64,000 bases of DNA from Oenanthe sinensis (lineage: Eukaryota > Streptophyta > Magnoliopsida > Apiales > Apiaceae), in NCBI GenBank assembly GCA_028671895.1, contig CM053796.1:25666860-25730859 (forward strand), read 5' to 3'. A program made the translations under genes and the position numbers. Position 1 is the first letter of the stretch. Each line of letters opens with the position of its first letter. This document shows positions 48,815-60,756 of this stretch, piece after piece. The notes beneath the pieces are model-generated. The model saw only the letters and a list, made by a program, of their open reading frames with translations. It had not been told where the DNA came from and ran no database searches.

Positions 48815-50380
48815 TGTTAGGTCCAAATGTGTTGTAGAGGGGGGGTGAATACAACTTTTTACGATTTAAGGAATATGAGAAGCAATGAGAAGCAATAAAT
48901 ATTATATAATAAATCAACATAGAATTTCAAGAATATATCGTTATATCCATTGAAGGATTTGCTACAACATTCATTACAATAGTACAACAGAAGTAAAGAG
49001 AGAGGAGTAAATGATACTAAGCTCTGTGAATATACTCCCTCTCTATTACAAGTGTTTTTCTCAATATTGCTTTACATTGCGTTCTATGCTCTCTGTTGAA
49101 ATGTTACACAAGTACTTCTATTTATACTACTTTGTAATCTATGACTTGTAGACTTGATCTTGTCCTTTTTGTGTACGTGACCCAATTAGGACTCGTTAAC
49201 AAAAAGTACTTTCCCAACCACTCTGGATCAACCGTTCACAATAAGCCACTTGTCCCTTGAACATTAAATGCTACATATCGACCCGCATCTCGATCTAGGC
49301 CTGGACCCATCTCGATCTCGATCTTGGTTGACAATCTCGATCTCGATCTCGATCTTGGTTGACAATCTCGATCTCGATCTGTGAAAATCTCGATCTCGAT
49401 CTATGAGAATCTCGATCTCGATCTGTGAGAATCTCGATCTCGATCTCGATCTGCCGTGGACAGAGATTTGCCTTGCAATGTTTTACTTCAATTGTAAATA
49501 TCGACCCGCATCTCGATCTGCCGTGGATCGACATTTGCCTTGCAATGTTTTACCTTTAATAATCAATCTCGATCCGCATCTCGATCTGCTGTGGATCGAC
49601 ATTTGCCTTGGCAAATATGCACTCATCGAATGTTGACTTTCTTTAGTGACTAATTGTGGATTAACCTTTATGAGCAAGTTTCCTTAGCTTTTTCAATATT
49701 CTTCAACAAGCTCTTGAACAAGGATCTCTACTACTGACATAAACTTGCTATCAATGTCCTGACACTTGATGCAACGGTCTGGTTCATAAGTGACTAGTCT
49801 TGATAGGGTTCTTGCTTCTGAATAGATTACCATGTTCAATTGGTAATGTGGCTTCCCAATAAGTGGTTCGAACATTAACTGTTAATAAACAATGTAACTT
49901 CACTATAATCTTTTCTGGTACTTCGACAACGTCTTCATTACTACTACAATCTTGAATACTTCATTCTCTGTTCTTCACTGATTGTCAGTGAGTATAACTT
50001 CAAGACTGTAGTTGTCTTCTTTAACCTTTGTCTTTACCATGTCTTCAATTCTTCTAGATTCCTATGCTTCAAACACTGTCTATCTTCAATCAATGCTGTT
50101 ACACTGAAATCTTTTAGTGGCACTGCTATACTGAATCTTCAACACTTCTGAAACCCTGAAAGTCTTTAAACATTATTCTTCACTGAGGCATGAACATATA
50201 AATGAACTTCTTTCAGTGACCTGTAGTAGACTTCAAAACTTCTTCTAATGTCTTGATTCACTGTATTTGCCTTGTCTTCATGTCTTGCTGATTTCTGTGT
50301 AATCGTAGTATTATTTACTTGTCCTGTTCTAGTGTTGAGTTATCACGATTACTATTTATACAGCTTCGTCATTTCCAACA
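48815..50380 (-). repeat. 5' LTR of element D (1566 bp)
   Basis: Partner of 37917-39477. TATA box at 49119-49126 on the minus strand; repeat block about 49281-49600. It has a tandem GAGAAGCAAT not present in the other LTR and a G run shorter by several bases. Confidence 0.92.
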
Positions 50381-50385
50381 ATGCT

Positions 50386-50895
50386 GAACATAGCTCAAAT
50401 AATGTTCTCCCCCTACGAATGTGATTCTCCTTCTTTCTCTTCTTCTCCCTTTAGAAAATCAATGGAATAGTCATTTCTTCTCTGTTCTTCCCACTTGGAT
50501 TAGGAATCCTCTTCTGACAACTCCTTTCAAGTATAGAATACAGATTCTTGATTCTCCCATATTTCTGTTATTTCCCCTCAGGATCAGAAGATAAGATTTT
50601 CTTTTTCTTGTCTAAAATCTCCCCCTAAGGATATTAACTTCTCCCAAGGATACGAACCCCTTTTTACAAGGATCTTCCAGAATCCAGGATACGAACCCCT
50701 TTAGGATTATTAACTTTTCCCAAGGACGAAGATAAGACTTGATTAACTTCTTCTTTTTCTTACTATAACTTATCCCCCTTAGTTGAGGAATCCTCCAATG
50801 GCCCACTTTTGAATGGTTTGTCTTCCAAAGAAGGTTCTCGTCTGTCGTTGAATGGGAAAAATATAGTAACTTTTCTTCCAGAAGTAGCAAGTAGC
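50386..50895 (-). other. Element C interior resumes, purine-tract block
   Basis: Continues the C sequence after D. GGGGGAG-like tracts near 50405, 50619 and 50773 on the minus strand. No gene. Confidence 0.6.
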
Positions 50896-51960
50896 AAGGG
50901 TAAGTGTTTGGCTTATGGTTTCCTCACTTCTACTACGTTCTGTTGGTGTTTACACTCAAGTGTCGAGCACTTAGAAGTGTTTCACTCTTTCTCTCCTTAT
51001 CTCTCACTCAAGTGTATCTTTCCCTCACTTTCACTTAAGTGTTTCTCTCTTTCACTTTCACTCTGCATTCCAAATATAGCCTTCTGTACCTGCAAGTGAA
51101 ATCCGTCAATTCATTCATATTCTCATCACCTGATTCATCAAAATGAACTGAATCACTATCAAGTAGAGAATTGTCTCGTAGAGATGTTTTTGATCTTTCA
51201 TGCATAAGCACTGTCTCACACCAGACTCAATAGCAATTACTAAATCACTGTCTAGTGGAGCCTCACCTCTTTGAGATGGGTTATCCCAAGATTTTAAAAT
51301 CTTTTTGGGAATCCTTCCTTGTTCTATCAAGGAGTTGCCTCACACCTTCTTCGTAAACGGGAGGTGGACATTCCTTTTCAGGATCTGGAAATGTTCCTTC
51401 CAGGAGGGGCGACGTAGTAGACAATGTAATGAATGGCAAATTAGAGTCTACGTTTCCCTCGTAACCCAATGACGGGTGATTTGTTAACATGCCTATACCT
51501 CTCACTGTGCACTTCTTGCAATGTGTGCTTAGAATATATCTGTTTAGGCTTACCATCAGCGTGAGTGCCGGTGGTGTGCTTGACTCATTACAAGATGCTC
51601 TGGCTGACGAGCGAATTTCAATGGACTCACCCTGTTGAGAGAATGATTCCAGAGACAGTTTTAATGCTTTTTCAGCTCTGCATCCTTTTGAGAAGATACA
51701 GATGAGCTTACAGTTACCTCAGTTTATATACTTCTTTACTTCGCTGGAGGTAGAGCTGTTGGTGCACTTCCGACTTCATCCTTATTTGTTGCATCAAGTG
51801 CAGTTTCTCCCTTATCAACCTCTAACAAACATAAGTTCCTTATAACTCCAAGGGTTAATATATGGAAGTGGATGAATCAGTGTTTGGTATTAAGGCCTGG
51901 GTAAGAGATGGATGGGTTTTCAACCTCCTGGCCAGCTTCTATAGCCACTGGGGGCTAAAC
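50896..51960 (-). repeat. Shared interior block 1 in element C with coding-like frames
   Basis: Frames 51556-51281 (91 residues, LEGTFPDPEKECPPPVYEEG) and 51330-51115 on the minus strand match D. They overlap in different frames, so at least one is a shifted continuation of the other. Unknown protein. Confidence 0.65.
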
Positions 51961-54540
51961 GGATAAAATCATTTAAAGAAGATAAAAAGATAATCACTTT
52001 AACATTCCAAAACATAGTTTTCATCTCAAAGAGAAAGAAAAATATATGAAGGAATGGTAATGGATTGCATTAAAGCACTTTTAATAAAAGAGTTTTGTTG
52101 GTTCTAAAGATTTGTCATTTAGAGCATGAAACCAATAGAAATTTTCTTTAAAATACTTATCCCATAATAAAACGTGGGAGTATCAGAGAAAAAGTTTCTA
52201 TCCCTTATGAATTTCTTATAAGGCAAACTTCCCATAATAAAACGCGGGAATTTATACCAAAGAAGAAATTCAACTCTCTTACTAAATATTATCTCAATAA
52301 AAATGACTCTTTTCCATTAAACCTAAGCACTGTATGTTTTGAAAACAGTTTTGCAAAACATCCTTATCAGATAGAAGACAATGATTTTCCGACTCATAAT
52401 GCAATTATGATTTACATCATTTTCGTCTGCCTGATAATATCCCCGACTTAAAATAAAAACATGACAATTGGGGTTGGATGAATGCTTAACAATACAGTAC
52501 AAGGCCTTCAAAGTAACAATCACTGTTTTGGTACTATGAATCAATGTGAAACATACATTGAAACAAGAATTTGAAAATAAATCATTTTACAAGTGACTGA
52601 TACCTCGAAGTTACAACAAAGAGAGAAAAAGCTTTTTAAAGATAAAACAATTAAAACAAGCTTTTGGGAGAGGATAAAATTTCGAGAGAAAAGAAAGATT
52701 ATCCTTAAGAAAAGTTTTTCAAAAGAGAAGTTTTGAAAAAGAATTCTTAAGTTTTCTTAACTAAAACTGATTGAAAAATGAATGTATCTTTGAATAAAAC
52801 ATTTTAAAAAAGAAATAGACAAAAATTTCTTTTAAATACATTCAGGATCGTAAACCAGTCAAAGAAAGAAAACTAAATATATTGATACCAATTGTTGCTA
52901 AGAATAAAAACTAAGTAAATCCATTAGTATCAATATATCACAATTATTTTGTAATAAAAGTAATAAAAGAGAATATTTATACTACGAATAATTATGCTTC
53001 TTATTTATTTTAATTTACTTAAATCATGGAACAGATATTTCACTGAATTGTTTTATATCATCATGATTTAAATAAACCAAAATAAATTAAATACTTATGA
53101 TGTACTAAGCAATTACCAATCACATGCATATATATATCAACTATACATGGCAATTATTCAGTAGAACAATAAGCATATCACAGTTAATTGCACGGAAATA
53201 TTAATAAAATATCATTATGAGATATTTATCAATAAATTCAAAATGCAAGAAACTATGCTTCTTATATTTTATCAAATCAAAATTATGAAACTAATAAACA
53301 TTGAATTGCTTCAGTCCATAATTTTAATAAGATAAATTAAATTCGCTAAATACTAAAATATTCATTAGATTGAATATTAGCATCTAACTTCCTATGCCAT
53401 ATCTGATAATTGTCACTGAAGCACATTGTAAGCGTACTCATAACAATTACTAATGATATACGTAAGCTCGAGGATATAGTTGAAAAGAAATTCACAAGTC
53501 CTTTATTTAGGGAAAAAGTAATACTTGTGATTCTTTTTACAACTCCTCGCAATAAACTTATTTTTAGAAATATTTTCTAAGTATATAAAATATTGAGCAT
53601 TTTATACACATAACTTAGAAAATACTTCATCTTTCAATATTAGTGAGTTTTGAAATATGCAATAATTATTTAGAACAGAAATTCTAAATACCGTCACTAA
53701 TATCAAAAGTATCACAATTATTTGTAATAAAATATTTAAGAATATCAGAGCAAAATATCAGAGCAATTAAGCAAGATATCATTGACTAATACTCATCAAA
53801 TATTTAAAACATACAAATAATTATGCTTCATACTTATGCTAAGTAATTTAACTACCACTCATGCATATAACAATGTAAGCATGATAATTAAACTAATAGT
53901 AAAAAGTATGAGGATCTGGATTTAAAATAAATTCACAAGTCCTTTGGATCGGGAAAAAGTAATACTTGTGAACTCATTTGAGAATTCCTTGCAGATGGGA
54001 TTTTCAACAAATATGCATATTAATAATATCCCAAATTTACTAACCAACTTAGATAAAATAAATTCATCAAGTCATTTAGCAAAAATCTGCAAGTTATTCG
54101 ACTATGGATACCTCAAAAGAAATTATACCTGGTGTCCATGAGCTTGTTCCTTCAGTGGTGTGAAGAGTTCAACAGAGTTACTGGAAATTGACAGCTTCTA
54201 GGAATGACTTCCCTGTCTTTCGTACAACCTGCGTTATCTATATCTATATAGCCAATTAGGTTAAACCTATTATCTTAAGGGTCCCAGATTCCAAGAATTG
54301 GTAATCCCCTAAGATATCTATCAATTCATAACTTAGCTATAAGATAAGATTCTCTATATTCCACTTGGAAACTTGCACATAGGCATATCGAGAATTAAGG
54401 TATACTTGCACATATATATTTCATTGTGTGTGCCTAGCATTTCTAGAGAGATATATATAACAACTCTAATGTAAAATCATTTTTAAGTAATTAACAGTTA
54501 GAGAGTCATACCATGTCCCTGACGTTTTGCTTGAATCCTT
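51961..54540 (-). other. Element C interior, AT-rich
   Basis: Resembles D 41471-44460. The phrase CCCATAATAAAACG occurs twice (about 52162 and 52230) in both elements. No gene. Confidence 0.6.
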
Positions 54541-54740
54541 CCCAATTGTTAGGTCCCCATTGATGAGTCATGTTAGGTCCTAATCGTTGGGTCCCTGAAG
54601 GATTAAGTCTCGTCACTGGTGCTTACTGCTTGATCTTGAAAGTCCCAAAGATTCTGTTTCCATCATCGTCGATACCTTCTGCTTTAAAGACCTGTAGCAA
54701 CCAGTTTGGCTTTGCCCCTCATAACAATGCCAATAGTCAT
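54541..54740 (-). repeat. LTR-terminus relics inside element C
   Basis: CCCAATTGTTAGGTCCCCAT and ATGTTAGGTCCTAATCG adjoin each other, as in D at 44651-44700. Confidence 0.5.
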
Positions 54741-57700
54741 CCAGTCTCTGAGAACCTTTACTGTACCAGTTTCAGCTTCGACTTTAGTGGTCTGGGTTCC
54801 AGCTTCATTGTTTTCTGCCTTCGAACTGATTGAGATCATTTTGCATTGCAATCACTCAATCTGGATCATTCTGTGCTTCTCTAGATATCAATTGTTAGTT
54901 GTTAACAATTGCTCTTTTCCCAAGAGTAACTATTTACTTTGCATAGCACTTCTAGCCTTACACAAGAGTCTGGATCACTAAGAATGAGACCCCAGGATTG
55001 AATTTGACTTCAAACCTTTTGTCTTGGCAGAAATGTTCTTAAAGAAATCCTTTGATCTTCATCGTTGAGTATGACTAGTAGACCCTTCTTTTATTTGCTC
55101 CCCTGAGTTGCTGCTAAACATTAATTCCTTCTGTAACCTCAGCTTCTACATCAGTATCTGAATTTGTCAAAGATTCAGAATGGTCGTTCACTTGAATGCC
55201 TGGGAGCTTGGTGTAGTTGAACGATACATTCAGACTTTTAATCACTTCTGAGTAGTCGAGGAGAATTGTTCCATGAGCCTTAACTTCTTGTCAAGATACT
55301 CATTTAAATCTTCATTATAAATCAATTCCCTCCAAACACACGAAAGAGCTTCAGTGTTTGCTTCTGGTTGGCCATTAACTCAAATGATGTCTTTTCACGA
55401 TCTTGTTGAATAAAGCAGCATGATGTGTTAATTGCTTCAGCTTCCAAATACCTTTTCAGTGCAGACTTCATTTAGAACTTCACTCGTAAAATGCAGTTCC
55501 AATATCTGACTTCAAAGTTCTCACAGCTTACCAATTGTTTCCAACTTGATCTTCCTTATTTGATCAATCACCATTTGTGACATTTTATCTATTGAATGCA
55601 CGAACATCACCAATTTGTAATTAGGGTTGTCAACATCAATCACCACTAAGCATATTTCTTTCATGACTTTTCTTTAGTGTGATGTTTTCATTGACTTCCC
55701 TATGTGACACACTTCAAAATGTCCTTCTGAATAGAATTCCAAATGAAGCAGTCCTTTCACCAATTTCATCTTTTAACAAAGAATCCATTGCCTTGTAGAC
55801 TGACAAGTGTGAGAGCTTCATTTGCCATAGCTAACTCTTCATTGATGAAGCTTTACTAAAAAGTTGACTTCACCTTTGCATCCAAATTCCATGTCAGCTA
55901 CGAACAAACTTCCTCACTCTCAGTTGAGCGAGCTTCCAACCTTCTTGCTTGAGATCAAACACTTCTCCAGAAAACCCTTGACGAAGAATTCCCTAGTGCC
56001 CTTTAAAAAGTGCTTAACTCTTTCAACAAGAAAGATGCTTCCACTGATGACGGTTCTTAAAACATGATAGCCATATCCCTTGTACATCCTTTGTTGTCAT
56101 CTCCAAAGGTTACCATCGGGGAGGCCTTCTCAACCAATTGTGATAGTAGAGCTTTAATCTTACTCATATGCCTCAAAAAATAAATGTCACGAAGTCACAT
56201 AACTTTTGCCTTTAGTTACATACTCTGCAATCACAAATGATTAAGCTTCTTGGTACTCAATTTTAATTGAGTCCAGATGGGTTAGAGATATTATTAGTGG
56301 TAACAACAGCTTCAATATGCATAATAGAAAATGGATAGAAGAACTAACAAATTAATTACTAATTCTGTCTAATCCATTTCTGTTGTTGTCTAACATTTTT
56401 AACTATCTCTAATTACCTAAGTCAGTTTTAGATTAATCCTTGAATCTACAAATGTTACTGACTACTTAGATAATTCTACCATCTTTTAGTATTCTATTCC
56501 TTAACAAACAACACATGAAATGATATGACATTTAAGTGCAATTATGTGAGAGCGAGCAAATCATGTGAAAATAAGCACATAAACAATTCAAGAATATGCA
56601 GAATATTTGAATAAGACATTATGAGCAATATCATATTCCACATACACTTATCAAGTCATTTATCACAATAAGAACAAATATAAAATATCTGATCTATGAC
56701 CTGTTTGTCTATTTAGCAATTTTCACAACATTAACAGAGGTATTAAATCACAGAAGATTTAAATCAAGTTCTAGCAAATGTTTAGGGATACACCTAACCG
56801 TCTAGAACACCCTATCTAATTCTAGATATTCATTTTACTGCATAGACAATCAAGTATGAAATGTACTAATTAAACTCATGAATCCTAGCATGCAATCTTA
56901 TTCTTAGCAATCAATTAAACATTTAAGTCCTAAGATGCTAACATGCTGTCATGAATATAATACATTCCAAAACTTAATAAACATACAGTTCTGAATTAGA
57001 TAAACGTATACTAGTTAGAAAGTGTACCTGTGAAGTGCTTAGTGATTCATCTCCAGTGTTGGTCATTGATGCCAGATGTCCATTTGGTTCATCACTGTCA
57101 CTGATAGAATTAACCTTGCATTTAACTTCATCAACAAATGCTTTCCCTTGCTGCATCCTTACTAATGCCTGAGATTCCTGCTTCAACCCAACATAGTGTC
57201 TGTCATCTTTTGCTTATACAGGCTTCTTCAAACTGTGTAGCAAACCCTGATCTTATCTTTCAAATATAAACCATACCTGTCTTGCAACCGCCTCTTGAAC
57301 TGTACTTGAAAATCTCCTTCATGGAATCTATAGGTAATGACCTTAGATTTAGAATTGGGATTCGGTCTGAATCTGATGTTACTGAACTTCTTGTTGCCCT
57401 ACAGGCTTGACTTGTAGTCCAATTCTCAGGTTATTCCAAAGTGTAAGATATAACACCTTGACCACTACCTTGAGCTACAACATCTTCAATTCAGCTTCTA
57501 GGATCAATTCGTTTCTGTTCAGAGGTTCTCAACCTTGACTTCAATAAAATTTGGTTCCTGGGTCACAAATACAGTGGATATGCTAACAACCTGCTTTACT
57601 AAATATTATCTTCTTCAGCTCTTGTTCTAGTTCATAGGCCTTCAGCACATACAGGTCTTTTACAGACAATGTGGTTGTGTCCTTAGATCCCTGTTGGCTG

Positions 57701-58650
57701 TAAACCTGTGTTCCAGATGATCTGCAGTGCTAGCACGAACTTCCTGTAATCTCCCTGTAGAATAGTCTTTAAAGCTTGTACTGAGATTCCAGGTTGTCCA
57801 GTCTGTTCTCCTTCACTACTTCAACCCCTAAGATTTTTCATCCAAAAATACAACCCAAATTAACCAAAAAACTGTACCCAAATTAATCTCTTCTTTTGCA
57901 GCTTCCAAAATATTAGTGGGATCCTATGGAGTAAACCTCTAGGGAAATTAGTACCACCTATTCTTCAACCTGTTCCAGAATTAACTTCATTGGATAATCT
58001 TCAGTCAATTTTAGTTGTCTTCAATACCCGGAAAAATCTTCATCTGCAAACCCCTTGAGCACCCTCGAATTAATATTAAAGAAAAATTTAAATTTACAGA
58101 ATTTTTAATTTTCTTAGAAAATAAATTAATCAAAAATAAAAATATACAACAAATTAATTTTCAAGAATTTTGAATTTTCTTAAAAATTAAAATCTCATAA
58201 ATTAATATTTAAGAAAAATTTTAGTTTTCAAGAATTTTAAATTTTTCTGGAAAAATAAATAAATCTAAAATAAAAATTAAAAATTAAAGGGTACAAAACT
58301 TGGGGTACCAAACTGCATTTTAGTGTAAGTGGCGCCTAGTTTTTTAAACTGTTAAGTGGCGCTTATACAAGGGATTACCCTGTATAAGCGCAACACAACA
58401 TATTTTTTTTCATATCTGGCGCGTGCACTCACTGACTTCTCCGCAAGCTTGATGTGGCACTAACACAGGACTTTACACTGAGGAGGCGCAACTTGGTTTA
58501 ACACTGACTTGTTAAAATTTTCCCGTGCGTGTACTTGCTTCTGGCACACTGAACAGAGGAGAGGCGTAACTAAATTCAAGTTGCGCCGCGCGTGTACTCT
58601 GAAACGACTTGTCTTGAATTCAAGTTGTGCTTTTGATAAACAATTCACCC
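54741..58650 (-). other. Element C interior, leader half
   Basis: A mixture of stretches similar to D (for example CAAATTCCATGTCAGCTACG near 55880 and D near 46300) and C-only sequence. The minus-strand frame 57186-56974 matches D. At 58330-58600 several GTGGCGCC and GGCGCGTGC motifs occur, as in the C LTRs. No gag or pol. Confidence 0.5.
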
Positions 58651-58659
58651 ACCTGTACA

Positions 58660-59040
58660 TATTCAAGTATACTAAAATTGGCCACCTTTTAATAAGTTTT
58701 ATAATAAACTTAATTTTAAAATTTATAAAATAAACTAATTAAAATTTATAATATAAACTAATAAAAATTTATAAATCAAATTTTATAAAAGTTTCTAAAA
58801 TAAATTTAATACTAAGTTTATAAAATAAACTAATTAAAATTTATTATATAAACTAATAAAAGTTTATAAAATAAATTTTATAAAAGTTTATAACATAAAT
58901 TTAATATTAAGTTTATAAAATAAACTAAATAAATTTATAATATAAATTTATAAAAGTTTATAAAACAAATTACATAAGAGTTTATAAAATAAACTTATTA
59001 AAAGTTTATAATTAAACTTATTTAACAAGGCCTCCTTTTG
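58660..59040 (-). repeat. AT-rich tandem repeats in element C leader
   Basis: TTTATAAAATAAACTAATTA and related units repeat with irregular spacing until about 70 bp inside the primer site. The position corresponds to the leader arrays of B and D, but the sequence is different. Confidence 0.8.
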
Positions 59041-59106
59041 AGTAAACAGCTTGGGCTAGGTGAGCTTTACTGGGTTACGGATCCTGATTTGTATATCAAT
59101 CAGTTA

Positions 59107-59118
59107 GCTCTGATACCA
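59107..59118 (-). promoter_or_regulatory. Primer binding site (iMet tRNA), element C
   Basis: TGGTATCAGAGC on the minus strand, two bases from the 5' LTR. Confidence 0.92.
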
Positions 59119-59120
59119 AT

Positions 59121-60756
59121 TGTTAGGTCCCGAAATATCGTAGAAGGGGGGTTGAATACGATATTCACAATAATTTAAATTCTTTTGCTGAATTTGCGGA
59201 TAAATAAATTATTGCTTCATAGTGGGTTTGGCCATTTGTAGTGTTTAGGTGAGCTGCCTGCTAATTTTCTGTGTGTCCAGATAAATTAATTATGTTCAAG
59301 AAAATTAGCAAGTAATTTATGGAGACAAGTTTCCGGGAATATATCTTTCATATATAAACCCAGAGGGGTGCTACACCCAGTTAAAAATATAACTGGCTTC
59401 CAAAGAACAAATTAGTTCTTTGCTACTAACACAAAAATATTTGGCTCAGTTCCTATACAAATATATCTAAATTAGTACAAGGAAAAACTGAGTCCGTAGG
59501 GAGTGATATCTAGGAGCCCTGAGCATTTTTCGTTTAAGAACCGGGTCCTAATATCTGACCGGAAGCAATGTATGAGTGTGTATAAATTAATCTCTTGCTT
59601 CGGCCATGGCAGTAGCTCTCTACATTTTTTGTGTTGAGGAAGACGACTCTTCAATTTAATTGGTGTAGACTTTAAATCAATAGAGTAGCTGCAGTAATTT
59701 GATTGGCTAAGGGCTAAGTGGCGCCAATACAGTTGATGCCCTGTATTGAATTTAGTGGCGCCTTGAATAAATTGAGTGGCTCCAAGTATGCAAGTGGCGC
59801 CTGAATCATTGTATACCCTGTATAAATATATGTGGCGCCTTCAAAACTTAAATAATAAACAAACACATGAGTTGCGCTTGATCCTGAGTTGCGCTGCATA
59901 TTTTTCATGGTCAAAGTGCAGTTTGATCACTGCACTTTGACTCTCTTTTCATTCCTTGATTGTAGTTCGCCAACTTCCATTTCTTGTACCAAAGTCTTGT
60001 CGCATTACACCCTGTACCCTGAGCTGTTCCCGTTCTTCGACAGTAGTTCAGAAACTTTCACTTTTCGTACCAAGGTTGTGACACTTTGCACCCTGCACCC
60101 TTTGAGCTGTTTAGCTGTTTGGCTGTAGCCTCTACAAATTACTTTTCGTACCTTAATAAATAACCGTTCTTTTCAAGTACGTTCTTCAACTTAACAATTC
60201 TTCTATAGTTAATACTCAGATTCCTTTCACAGACTGCTGACGCCTAGTGCAACTGGTCTGATTCACAGACGACTAACTTCGATCCAAGTCTTCGTATTAT
60301 TGCTTTACTTACATTGTTAAGTTTGCAGCAACTTCATTGCTTCGAACACTGACTGTCAATAAACACTGTAACTTCACTGGAATCTTTTCTGGTACTTAGA
60401 CACTTGTCTTTATCATGTCTTCAATTCTTCTAGATTCCTATGCTTCGAACATTGTCTATCTTCAATCAATGCTGGTACACTGAAATCTTCTTATGACACT
60501 TCTATACTGAATCTTCAACACTTCTGAAACCCTGAAAGTCTTCAACCATTATTCTTCACTGAGGCATGAACATATTAATGTACTTCTTTCAGTGATCTGT
60601 AGTAGACTTCAAAACTTCTTCTAATGTCTTGATTCACTGTATTTGCCTGATCTTCATTTCTTCCTAATTTCTGTGTAGACGTAGTATTATTTACTTGTCC
60701 TGTTCTAGTGTTGAGTTATCATGATTACTATTCATACAGCTTCGTAATCTCTAACA
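59121..60756 (-). repeat. 5' LTR of element C (1636 bp)
   Basis: Starts TGTTAGGTCCCG, ends CTCTAACA, then ACATT and the LINE. The conserved box has one change (GGTCTGATTCA) at about 60256-60265, where the partner keeps GGTCTGGTTCA. Confidence 0.92.

Larger units (their letters stand above)
37917..50380 (-). mobile_element. Element D: LARD-like LTR retrotransposon nested in C, 12,464 bp
   Basis: ATGCT at 37912-37916 and 50381-50385 is the target duplication. LTRs 37917-39477 (1561 bp) and 48815-50380 (1566 bp) differ by roughly eleven substitutions, a G-run length change and a 10-bp GAGAAGCAAT duplication. The primer site is 48801-48812 and the polypurine tract 39478-39491. It is inserted in a related element (C) at a site whose counterpart exists inside D itself (about 39797). 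The interior has no recognisable gag or pol. The LTR is most like that of element A. Confidence 0.93.
35949..60756 (-). mobile_element. Element C: LARD-like LTR retrotransposon (12.3 kb without D)
   Basis: ACATT at 35944-35948 and at 60757-60761 is the target duplication. LTRs: 35949-37584 and 59121-60756, both 1636 bp, about 20 differences seen by eye (about 1.2%). The lower LTR terminus has TT in place of TG. The primer site is at 59107-59118 and the polypurine tract at 37585-37598. Element D lies within the interior 332 bp from the polypurine side. The interior has no gag or pol. It interrupts a LINE reverse transcriptase. Oldest of the three complete elements by LTR divergence. Confidence 0.92.
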
